Assembly (NCBI GenBank): GCA_026707185.1
Contig: JAPOXI010000129.1
Coordinates: 1 to 20,441, forward strand
Length of the DNA stretch: 20,441 bases
Direction: 5' to 3'
Source: Chloroflexota bacterium
GTDB lineage: Bacteria; Chloroflexota; UBA11872
Part shown: in pieces, positions 1 to 5,942 of the stretch
Numbering within the stretch: the stretch's first letter is position 1
How the letters are laid out: each line of letters begins with the position of its first letter
The notes under the pieces: generated by a model
Database searches by the model: none
Told to the model about the DNA's origin: nothing
The model's input: the letters and a program-made list of their open reading frames with translations, nothing else
Made by a program: the position numbers and the translations under genes

Positions 1-61
1 TGAAGAGCTCGATCACGCGATCGCGCGGCAAGTCGATCGTGACTTCACGGGTGTATTTCAC
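1..61 (-). CDS. SRPBCC-fold protein, second tandem copy (5' end only)
   Basis: Only the first 20 codons are present; the rest lies beyond the left edge. They read from a GTG start at 61, with a GGAG ribosome binding site about 9 nt upstream. The encoded start (MKYTREVTIDLPRD) is nearly the same as that of the complete neighbour at 101-550. The two 61-base starts (1-61 and 490-550) differ at about 8 positions, so this is a recent tandem duplication. It lies 39 nt downstream of the neighbour's stop, in the same direction, probably in one transcript. By similarity it would be a START/SRPBCC ligand-binding-fold protein. How far the copies agree beyond the first 20 residues cannot be seen. Confidence 0.75.
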   Translation of the reverse strand, partial: MKYTREVTIDLPRDRVIELF

Positions 62-100
62 GGATAGCCTCCAATCCGACCGGTTGGCCGCCGACGGCCG

Positions 101-550
101 TTAATCCCCACGACCCTCACCTTCGGCAAATGCCTTGAAGTCGTTCAGGGTCTTCTTTGTCCTTGCGGTGAACAGCGGTCGGAGAACGATCGCCATCACC
201 TTCATCTTGATCCCCTGGGGGCGAAAGTTGGACTCGGCGATCCAGCGCGTGCGGTCCGGTCCGTCTTCCTCAAACCGGTTCTTCATCAGGTTCCAGACAC
301 CGTCGGTCTCGTAGATGCCTGAGAACTCGTCGGGCAGGTTGCGCTCGGTGATCGTCTCGGTCATCTCGAAGCGGCGCCCCCGGTAGTCGTACACCAGGCG
401 CGACTTGGCGCCGGGCTCTCCGGGCTCGCCGCTGACGTGCTCGAAGGCCTGCAAGCCCTCCTGCCACTTCGTCAGGTTGTCGGCGTTGTCGAATAGCTCG
501 ATCACGCGATCGCGCGGCAGGTCGATCACGACCTCGCGGGTGTACTTCAC
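101..550 (-). CDS. SRPBCC (START/polyketide-cyclase-like) family protein
   Basis: This 149-aa protein fits the usual size of a single SRPBCC domain. It opens with a short beta strand (KYTREVVIDLP) and an acidic/aromatic helix with the common pattern VIELFDNADNLTKWQEGL. Alternating strands follow, and then a long C-terminal helix (residues about 115-143) that closes the hydrophobic cavity in this fold. No signal peptide or membrane helix is seen. The start is GTG at 550, with AGGAG 8 nt upstream. Family members bind hydrophobic ligands or act as small cyclases or hydrolases; the ligand here cannot be inferred. A near-identical gene starts 39 nt downstream. Family call is fairly sure, function unknown. 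Confidence 0.8.
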   Translation of the reverse strand: MKYTREVVIDLPRDRVIELFDNADNLTKWQEGLQAFEHVSGEPGEPGAKSRLVYDYRGRRFEMTETITERNLPDEFSGIYETDGVWNLMKNRFEEDGPDRTRWIAESNFRPQGIKMKVMAIVLRPLFTARTKKTLNDFKAFAEGEGRGD

Positions 551-672
551 GGCGAGTCTCCTGGCTAACCTCTCGGGTCATGGAACGGCGCCACGATCCG
601 CCCTCGGGACGCGCTGCGGTTTACGGTGGACCATGCCGAAGGGTGTTCGGCGGTCTCGAACTAAAGGTACAC

Positions 673-692
673 GCCGGCGCTACTTCGCCGGC
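673..692. repeat. perfect hairpin spanning the tfoX-like stop codon
   Basis: The arms GCCGGCG (673-679) and CGCCGGC (686-692) are perfect reverse complements with a 6-base loop. The loop contains most of the TAG stop codon of the TfoX-like gene (680-682). On the minus strand no T-run follows, so it is not a classical intrinsic terminator. It could still reduce read-through toward the SRPBCC gene or simply reflect high GC. Confidence 0.4.
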
Positions 693-1009
693 AACGACCG
701 TGCGAATCTGGCGCCCTTCCGAACCCAGGCATCCAGCGCCGCATCGTCCGCTACGCCTTCCGCCTCCACCACCACCCAGCCCCGCATAACCCGGCCCGTC
801 ATGTCAAAGACCCGTGCATGCGGCTGCGCCAGCGCCTCGTCGTAGCCCTTCGGCCCCACCCGAACCATCAATTCATCGCCGGAAACGCCGACGGCCATAT
901 TTCCGTGCAGCATGTACGCAATCCCGCCGAACATCCGCCGCTCGCTCAACCCGTCACCGTCCGCCAGCGCCTCGCGTATTCGCTGCGCCAGTCCCTCGTC
1001 GTAGGCCAT
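680..1009 (-). CDS. TfoX N-terminal domain family protein
   Basis: This 109-aa protein is a stand-alone TfoX/Sxy N-terminal domain. The family pattern is clear: an N-terminal helix, then the characteristic RRMFGGIAYMLHGNMAVGV stretch (residues 25-43), a strand ending in LMVRVGP, and a C-terminal W-x-x-K/R helix (AWVRKGARFA, 95-104). The start is placed at the ATG at 1009 because the family usually begins just before this helix; an in-frame upstream ATG at 1042 would add 11 atypical residues. Stand-alone domains of this kind are common and are usually not competence regulators, unlike full-length Sxy. The actual role is unknown. It diverges from the ABC exporter at 1103, so 1010-1102 should hold both promoters. 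Confidence 0.85.
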   Translation of the reverse strand: MAYDEGLAQRIREALADGDGLSERRMFGGIAYMLHGNMAVGVSGDELMVRVGPKGYDEALAQPHARVFDMTGRVMRGWVVVEAEGVADDAALDAWVRKGARFARSLPAK

Positions 1010-1102
1010 GCGTCTTGAAGCCCCAAAAGGCAGACTTGCCATTCTCGCGCAGCGAAACCCCGGAAATTGGCCTCTCGAAGCCCACCTCGCTAGGCTTCGG
1101 GC

Positions 1103-2869
1103 GTGAGATTTCTCCAGCAGCTGTCACGCTTCACCCGCCCCGAGCGCGGCATGCTCATCGGCACCGTCGCGGCTGGCTTGCTCTTCACGGCCAGCGGGCT
1201 GGTCCCACCGTTGTTCGTCCGCCAGATCTTGATCTGGCACGCCGAAGGCACCACCGCCGAGAACGCCATGCTGGTCGTCGTGGCGGCCCTGGTGGGCGCC
1301 TACCTGGTGCGCGCCGCCGCTCGTTATACCTACGGTCTGCTCTCCCACTGGGCGGCCTACAACGTGCAGCAGGCCATGATGGTCAACCTCTACCGCCACA
1401 TCCAGACGCTGCCCCACCGCTTCTTCACCGACCGGCGCGTGGGCTCGTTGGTGTCGCGTTCCGTGGGCGACGTGGAAACGGTCGAGGACTTCGTCGCCCA
1501 CGGCATCCCCGAAACCGTCATTGCCATTGCCTTGCCGGCCGCCATGCTGATTGCGCTGTTCATCATCAACTGGCAATTGGCCCTGCTGGCGCTCTTGCCG
1601 ATTCCCATCATTCTCGTGGCCGGTCGGTTCCTGTTTCCGCACATCCGAAGCTCCTGGCGTGTGGTGCGCGAATCCGTGGCCAAGGTCACCGCCACGGTCA
1701 CCGAGGGCATCGCCGGCTACGCCGTCATCAAGGCCTTCGGCCGCGAGCGGGAGCAGCTGCGAATCGTCCAGCGCGACTGGCAGCGCTACCGCGACGACAT
1801 CCAAAAGGCACAATTCTTCTCCCTGGTTCCCGCCGGAATGATCGAACTCCTCGCCGGCCTCGGCCTCATCCTCGTCGTGGCCGTCGGCGGCGACCTCACC
1901 CTGCGCGGCATCGTGCCGGTGGCCGACCTGTTCGTCTTCGTCGTCTACCTGGGCTTGATCTACCAACCCGTCATCCAGCTGGCCGCCATCAGCGAGAACA
2001 TCCAAAAGGCCATGGCCAGCACCGAGCGGGTATTCGAGCTGCTGGCCATCCAAACCGACCTGCGCGACAAGCCGAACGCCACCGCCCCTTCAGCGCCCGA
2101 GTGGTCGGTCGAATTCGACCATGTCGACTTCCGCTACGAACCGGAGGAACCAGTCCTGCAAGGCGTGTCCTTCAACGCCGCGCCCGGCGAACTCATCGCC
2201 CTGGTCGGCCCCACCGGCGTCGGCAAGTCCACCTGCGCGCACTTGGTCCCACGGTTTTACGACGTCGATAGCGGCGCGGTGCGGGTCGCCGGCGTTGACG
2301 TCCGAGACCTGCCGATGGCCTGGCTGCGCTCCAACATCTCGTTGGTTCTGCAGGAGGTCTTCCTGTTTGCCGGCACCATCCGCGACAACATCGCCTTCGG
2401 CCGTCCCGGCGCTACTGAGCAGGAGATCCTGGAGGCCGCCCGCGCCGCCAATGTCGACGAATTCGCCGAGCGCCTCCCCAACGGCTACGACTCCCGCGTC
2501 GGCGAGCGCGGCGTGCGCCTCTCCGGCGGCCAGCAGCAGCGCATCTCCATTGCCCGGGCCGTCCTCAAGGACGCGCCGATTCTCATCCTGGACGAAGCCA
2601 CTTCAGCGGTCGATGCCGAAACCGAAGCTCTCATCCAGGAAGCCCTCGACCGCCTCACCCTCCGCCGCACCACCCTCGTCATCGCCCACCGCCTGGCCAC
2701 CGTCCGCCGCGCCGACCGCATCATTGTGTTGCGCAATGGCGGGGTCGCCGCCGCCGGCTCCCACGACGAGCTCGTGGCCCACGGCGGCTGGTACGCCGAC
2801 ATGGTCCGCCGCCAGCAACTCAGCGCCCGCTGGCGCCTCGAAAGGGCCGCCGAAGTCCCGCTGACCTAG
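1103..2869 (+). CDS. ABC exporter half-transporter (TMD-NBD, MsbA/multidrug type)
   Basis: This 588-aa protein has the standard single-chain half-exporter layout. A six-helix transmembrane domain (about residues 10-305) includes the coupling-type segment FGREREQ. A nucleotide-binding domain (about 330-575) follows. Visible motifs are Walker A GPTGVGKST (369-377), Q-loop LQEVFLF, signature LSGGQ (473-477), Walker B ILILDEAT (493-500, catalytic E498) and H-loop His529. All catalytic residues are intact. It should act as a homodimer in the cytoplasmic membrane, or as a heterodimer with a partner not present here. The substrate (drug, lipid or peptide) cannot be read from the sequence. The GTG start at 1103 gives a normal N-terminus; ATG at 1151 would cut into the first helix. 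It is alone on this strand here. Confidence 0.95.
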   Translation: MRFLQQLSRFTRPERGMLIGTVAAGLLFTASGLVPPLFVRQILIWHAEGTTAENAMLVVVAALVGAYLVRAAARYTYGLLSHWAAYNVQQAMMVNLYRHIQTLPHRFFTDRRVGSLVSRSVGDVETVEDFVAHGIPETVIAIALPAAMLIALFIINWQLALLALLPIPIILVAGRFLFPHIRSSWRVVRESVAKVTATVTEGIAGYAVIKAFGREREQLRIVQRDWQRYRDDIQKAQFFSLVPAGMIELLAGLGLILVVAVGGDLTLRGIVPVADLFVFVVYLGLIYQPVIQLAAISENIQKAMASTERVFELLAIQTDLRDKPNATAPSAPEWSVEFDHVDFRYEPEEPVLQGVSFNAAPGELIALVGPTGVGKSTCAHLVPRFYDVDSGAVRVAGVDVRDLPMAWLRSNISLVLQEVFLFAGTIRDNIAFGRPGATEQEILEAARAANVDEFAERLPNGYDSRVGERGVRLSGGQQQRISIARAVLKDAPILILDEATSAVDAETEALIQEALDRLTLRRTTLVIAHRLATVRRADRIIVLRNGGVAAAGSHDELVAHGGWYADMVRRQQLSARWRLERAAEVPLT

Positions 2870-2929
2870 GGCCCAACGGCAAACCGTCCGCCGTCTGCCG
2901 ACCGACAGCGACTCAGCGGACGCGACGAA

Positions 2930-2970
2930 TTACTCAATGCGTTGAGTAAGTTTCCTCAGTCAATTGAGTA
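2930..2970. repeat. TTGAGTA inverted/direct repeat cluster
   Basis: A perfect 8-base inverted repeat (TTACTCAA at 2930-2937, TTGAGTAA at 2942-2949, loop TGCG) is followed by a third TTGAGTA copy at 2964-2970. The third copy overlaps the palindrome TCAATTGA (2960-2967). This arrangement resembles a multi-site operator, for example for an antitoxin. No T-run follows, so a terminator for the ABC gene is less likely. No gene starts immediately beside it now, so it may be a leftover regulatory region. Confidence 0.5.
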
Positions 2971-3101
2971 GAGCGGCAGCGGATCATCCCGGCGGAGCAT
3001 CCCTACGAAGACGAATCTCCAGAAGCAAGCCTCAGGGCCATCATCCTCATCGCTGAACGGAATCTGGCGACGCGAATCGCAACGATTCGGAATCTCGAGA
3101 T

Positions 3102-3293
3102 TCACGCCCGGCGGCATGCGTGGCAAACGTGTGACTCCCAGGATCCGGCCGGAACTACGACGAAGCACTTTCGGCGCTCAATGCGCCGCGGTCCGTCCTC
3201 TTCAGCAAGCCGCAGTAGTTCAGGTATCCGCGCCCTGGCCTCCGCGGCGCTTCGTAGACACTCACCGGATGCACAAATCAGCATCTGAATCAT
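3102..3293 (-). pseudogene. Phd/YefM-like antitoxin relic
   Basis: The 63-codon minus-strand frame contains AAEARARIPELLRLAEEDGP, RRIERRK and then VVVPAGSWE. This follows the order of conserved elements in Phd/YefM antitoxins: a DNA-binding N-terminal helix with E-A-R and E-L-L, a Gly-Pro turn, an R-R-x-K strand, and V-V-V followed by W-E. The expected short start (M-x-x-V-S-x-x-E-A-R) is replaced by an unusual cysteine-containing leader. The frame ends soon after the W-E, without the usual C-terminal toxin-binding tail and with no toxin gene behind it. I read it as a decayed antitoxin. The match is from family knowledge by eye only, so a chance resemblance is possible. Confidence 0.35.
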
Positions 3294-3366
3294 CCGAAGT
3301 TACTTGGCCTTCGACAATACTGACTCTTCCCATTTGACAGTAGAAAAGGACTGCGGTCGAGCAACT

Positions 3367-3389
3367 AAGACAGCTCTGTTGAGTGTCTT
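3367..3389. repeat. bulged hairpin downstream of the reverse transcriptase
   Basis: The left arm AAGACAGCTC (3367-3376) pairs with GAGTGTCTT (3381-3389) with one bulged G and the loop TGTT, giving 9 base pairs. It lies about 130 nt past the reverse transcriptase stop on that gene's strand. There is no U-tract on either side, so it is not a typical intrinsic terminator. It may belong to a structured 3' untranslated region or an associated non-coding RNA. Confidence 0.4.
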
Positions 3390-3519
3390 GCGGCGGAGAG
3401 GCCGAATCACCACTAATCGATTCCAACTGCTATTGACGACTCTTCCATCTGACTTCCCGCTGCATGCCCGCCGGCAAATCGCTGAGCACCTCGACAACAC
3501 AAGCTACCCACAAATCTGC

Positions 3520-5142
3520 CTAAAACGGAAGCCGCCCCGCGGCACTATGACTATCCTGACAAAGCTCATCAATTGATCTCACGAAAGAAACGCCAGCATC
3601 ACCAAGAACGTCAAGTCCAGAAGCAGCAAGATAGCAGTCGTATTTCGTGTCTATTAGTTTCCTCAATTCATAGACCAACACCCAATACGAATCCAAGCCA
3701 TATTCGTCGTCGATTGGTATGCCATTTACGAACTCAACAACCTTGTCGCAGTGCTGTTTCAGGGCAATCAGCATCGCCATTGCCATACAATCGCGAGTCT
3801 TGATTATTCCCTGTGCCATTGAGTCCGGTATCTCATGACCACACATGCCCATTAGGAACAGTGCCCAACACATTGCGTCAGAGCGTCTGTATGACATCTG
3901 GCGAGCCATGAATTCGTCGAAGTTGTCGGCTGGCACGAGGTGTCGATACTCAGAGTGACTCCAGCAGAACTTGCAAAGCACGGGCAGTACCGACGGGTTC
4001 TCGAATGCTAGTGCAAATAGAGCGCGAACGTATAACTTCGAAGTCTCCTCAACCACTTTTCCTGAAAGAGATCGGGCTGCATACTTGGCGATGCTTTCAT
4101 CAGGCAATGTGCGCTGCATGTTGATTGCATAGTCAAGGTACTGGGACACCTTCCTAAAGTTCGGCTCGTCCTCCACAGGTAACATGCTTGCCAAGGCAAT
4201 CTTCCAATTCGGATCATGCGGAATCGGCAACTCTTCAACTGACACCTTGTTCACGTTCAGTTCCAGAAGGTACTCTCTCAACTCATTCTCAATGCTCACC
4301 AGAAAGCGTTCCGCTTCATCACGACTCTTACAGTAGCATCGGTAGTCATCGATATATCGAACAAAGTTGAAACCACCGGCACAAAGTGCCTCGTCGACCT
4401 TAAAAAGTATGACTTCTGACAGAACATTCGAGGTGGCGGGACCGATTGGAACACCGTGAGTTTCTCCTCTCTTCAAGTCTCGTTGGTGTTTATCGATCTC
4501 GTTAAACCACAATGACGGCGACCGGTGAGACTTGGCATGCTCATGCCCAACCAATGCCCAAGGTATCGAGTGCGTGTAAATTGAGGGAAAAAACGCCGAA
4601 ATATCGGCAGTTGCCAGATACCGATTGTTGGTCGATAGATCTAACTCCAGCATCCGGTCGTCCGAAGCTGGCCCGCTTCCCATTACCATGATTCTATCGT
4701 CCACAGTCTCTACATCTTCTAGTTCATAACCCTCATAGACAATTATTCTGGAATCCTCGTATCGTGTCGGCTTTATTCGACTCTCTCTGCTGTCGCATAT
4801 ATGCCGTATGTTGCTCCAGTGTACGGCAATTGCCTTACAAAGCTGTGCATACGGAAGTGGATGCGGAATGTGCTCGATTCTAGTTACCTTGTTATGTCTA
4901 GTCATGCGCATCTCTACTTGATCATAACCTCCCTTTCGTGACTGTCCGTTCTCATTGATCATTTGATCCGCTACGACCGGAGTAATCTCTTCTGAATAGA
5001 TGACTGGTGGCAGCTCATCATGGTACTTTGATATCATTGGGAAATAGTTATACCTCAGAAGTGCATTGTAAACATAGTCCTCGTCCATGAGCCTGTGGTT
5101 CCTTGCCCTCTCTTTTACTCGATTTCGTATATTACTCGGCAT
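3520..5142 (-). CDS. UG/Abi-type reverse transcriptase, probable antiphage (DRT) protein
   Basis: This 540-aa protein has a clear reverse transcriptase core. Motif A is TADISAFFPSIYTHSIPWAL, with catalytic D180. GVPIGPATSNVLSE (230-243) is the next motif. YIDD (263-266) carries the two other catalytic aspartates. A lysine-bearing LNVNKVSVEELP (295-306) follows. The core is followed by about 210 residues of mostly helical sequence (330-540) instead of a maturase or endonuclease domain. That plan, and the IYTHSIPWAL and SDAMCWALFL blocks, match the 'unknown group'/Abi reverse transcriptases. Several members of that class are antiphage (AbiA, AbiK, Abi-P2, DRT systems). The exact subgroup cannot be fixed by eye; DRT3b- or DRT4-like are possible. 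The gene is markedly AT-richer than its neighbours, has its own promoter and stands alone, suggesting horizontal transfer. It appears full length. Confidence 0.9.
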   Translation of the reverse strand: MPSNIRNRVKERARNHRLMDEDYVYNALLRYNYFPMISKYHDELPPVIYSEEITPVVADQMINENGQSRKGGYDQVEMRMTRHNKVTRIEHIPHPLPYAQLCKAIAVHWSNIRHICDSRESRIKPTRYEDSRIIVYEGYELEDVETVDDRIMVMGSGPASDDRMLELDLSTNNRYLATADISAFFPSIYTHSIPWALVGHEHAKSHRSPSLWFNEIDKHQRDLKRGETHGVPIGPATSNVLSEVILFKVDEALCAGGFNFVRYIDDYRCYCKSRDEAERFLVSIENELREYLLELNVNKVSVEELPIPHDPNWKIALASMLPVEDEPNFRKVSQYLDYAINMQRTLPDESIAKYAARSLSGKVVEETSKLYVRALFALAFENPSVLPVLCKFCWSHSEYRHLVPADNFDEFMARQMSYRRSDAMCWALFLMGMCGHEIPDSMAQGIIKTRDCMAMAMLIALKQHCDKVVEFVNGIPIDDEYGLDSYWVLVYELRKLIDTKYDCYLAASGLDVLGDAGVSFVRSIDELCQDSHSAAGRLPF

Positions 5143-5403
5143 TTGTGACAGTCAGGCCTCTGAGCGTCATGTGTGATGTCATTATACACACCGTGGAATG
5201 AGGAGGCAGGAAATGTTAGTGATGTGGCTGGCAGGCTCAGGTTGAGATATTAAGTCCGTACTGATCTCGATAAGTGACGCTTGCGTCTGCTAAGATGTTG
5301 CGAGCGAAAGTGATAGATATGCATGCTGGACGGGGCCCTCGTCGAATATCGTCAGCTTATTCACTTGTGATGTCGCGACGGCGCCTAGCGTGATTCTGCG
5401 ATC
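5143..5403. other. 260-base non-coding stretch upstream of the reverse transcriptase
   Basis: There is no convincing gene between the reverse transcriptase start and the broken HEPN gene. The stretch contains the TATAAT promoter and two small hairpins: GACGC/GCGTC around 5277-5288, and GACGGGGCC..CTCGTC at 5329-5343. Composition is near 50% G+C, as in the reverse transcriptase gene. Because some DRT systems use a non-coding RNA beside the enzyme, this is the first place to look for one; no such RNA is demonstrable from sequence alone. Confidence 0.45.
5171..5191 (-). promoter_or_regulatory. promoter of the reverse transcriptase, -10 box inside an inverted repeat
   Basis: On the minus strand a perfect TATAAT lies at 5186-5181, about 38 nt before the ATG at 5142, implying a short leader of roughly 30 nt. 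No good -35 hexamer is seen 16-18 nt upstream. The -10 box sits between GTGTG (5171-5175) and CACAC (5187-5191), a possible operator. A ribosome binding site is weak: AGAGG is present but about 15 nt or more from the ATG. Confidence 0.5.
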
Positions 5404-5634
5404 TCATCCGGAGTGAATGTTCCAGCAATGAGACTTCTGACGAGTCTTGGTCCTGACTCTCTCAAGATTGTTCCGGAAGCAGGCGTAGGTGATGATCTCA
5501 AACTGGCGCTCAACCGCGGCACGCCGCATGGCGTCGCGGCTGTAGTCGCCGAATGTCTTGCTGTCCGTGAATTCTTGCAATCGGCCAATGGCAAGCTGGA
5601 TATCGTGCAGATACTTCCGCGTCTCACGCCGCAT
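5404..5634 (-). pseudogene. HEPN (HepT-like) toxin, truncated/frameshifted
   Basis: From the ATG at 5634 the frame reads MRRETRKYLHDIQLAIGRLQ, then a FxDY segment and RRAAVERQFEII (residues 37-48). This is the typical first half of HepT-type HEPN ribonucleases that pair with MNT antitoxins. It overlaps the MNT gene by 11 nt, the normal coupled arrangement. After FEIITYA the match is lost and the frame stops at residue 76. The next frame carries a further HepT-like piece (LRESGPRLVRSLIAG) before its own stop near 5376, suggesting a frameshift around 5460. In neither frame is the catalytic R-x4-6-H motif present; family members are normally about 110-140 aa. The toxin is therefore very likely inactive. 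Confidence 0.65.
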
Positions 5635-5932
5635 AGACCAGCGTTCGGCTCTCATCAACGGCTTCCCGGAAGTAAGGGTTCTTAATGGCCGAGTCGATGA
5701 CCAGATCTACGGGCCGTCCGAACAATTTCTCTAGAGATTCCAGCAAGCCGAAGTACGCGTCGGCATAGGCGCCCATGGCCTCCGGTTGGAACTCCACGAC
5801 AAAGTCAAGGTCGCTGTCCTCGTTGAGGTGACTGCGGACACTGGCCGAGCCGAACAGATCGAGCCGCTGGACTCGATAATGCCGGCAGAGTTTCCCGACC
5901 TCTTCCGTCTGCTCCGCTACCAGTGGAATCAC
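5624..5932 (-). CDS. MNT-type nucleotidyltransferase, antitoxin of an MNT-HEPN pair
   Basis: This 102-aa protein is a minimal nucleotidyltransferase domain. It has LFGSASVR (residues 27-33), then SDLDFVVEF with the metal-binding D41 and D43, and PVDLVID with the third acidic residue D76. These are the features of MntA/MNT antitoxins, some of which add AMP to and inactivate the partner HEPN toxin. The catalytic residues look intact. The start is GTG at 5932, the only start before an upstream stop, with GAGG about 9 nt before it. It sits 10 nt after the oxidoreductase gene, so it is probably carried on that operon's transcript. Its toxin partner downstream is broken. Confidence 0.85.
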   Translation of the reverse strand: MIPLVAEQTEEVGKLCRHYRVQRLDLFGSASVRSHLNEDSDLDFVVEFQPEAMGAYADAYFGLLESLEKLFGRPVDLVIDSAIKNPYFREAVDESRTLVYAA

Positions 5933-5942
5933 CCGCCGAACC

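Larger units (their letters stand above)
2870..3519. other. 650-base stretch without an intact gene
   Basis: This stretch lies between the ABC exporter and the reverse transcriptase stop. It holds a TTGAGTA repeat cluster (2930-2970), a probable Phd-like antitoxin relic on the minus strand (3102-3293) and a bulged hairpin (3367-3389). Composition changes from GC-rich on the left to clearly more AT-rich after about 3290, which looks like the left boundary of an acquired segment. No intact gene is convincing in either direction. Confidence 0.6.

Noticed and set aside
1124..2053. 309-codon open frame on the minus strand
   Set aside because: It is antisense to the ABC exporter and yields an Asp/Gly/His/Gln-rich shadow sequence with no fold features.
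814..2271. 485-codon open frame on the plus strand
   Set aside because: It overlaps the ABC exporter in another frame, and its product is low-complexity Arg/Pro/His/Gly, the usual shadow of a GC-rich gene.
2956..3168. 70-codon minus-strand frame after the Phd-like relic
   Set aside because: I looked for a toxin partner (PIN or RelE-like) and saw no acidic or catalytic pattern; it is probably non-coding.
3304..3576. 90-codon plus-strand frame starting at TTG in the AT-richer flank
   Set aside because: It runs into the reverse transcriptase gene antisense, has only a TTG start, no clear ribosome binding site and no family likeness. Composition is not absurd, so a small gene is not fully excluded.
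3520..5142. Group II intron, retron or diversity-generating element
   Set aside because: There is no maturase or endonuclease domain. No intron domain V-like structure, msr/msd-type inverted repeat or template/variable repeat pair was recognised, and the RT motifs fit the UG/Abi class better.
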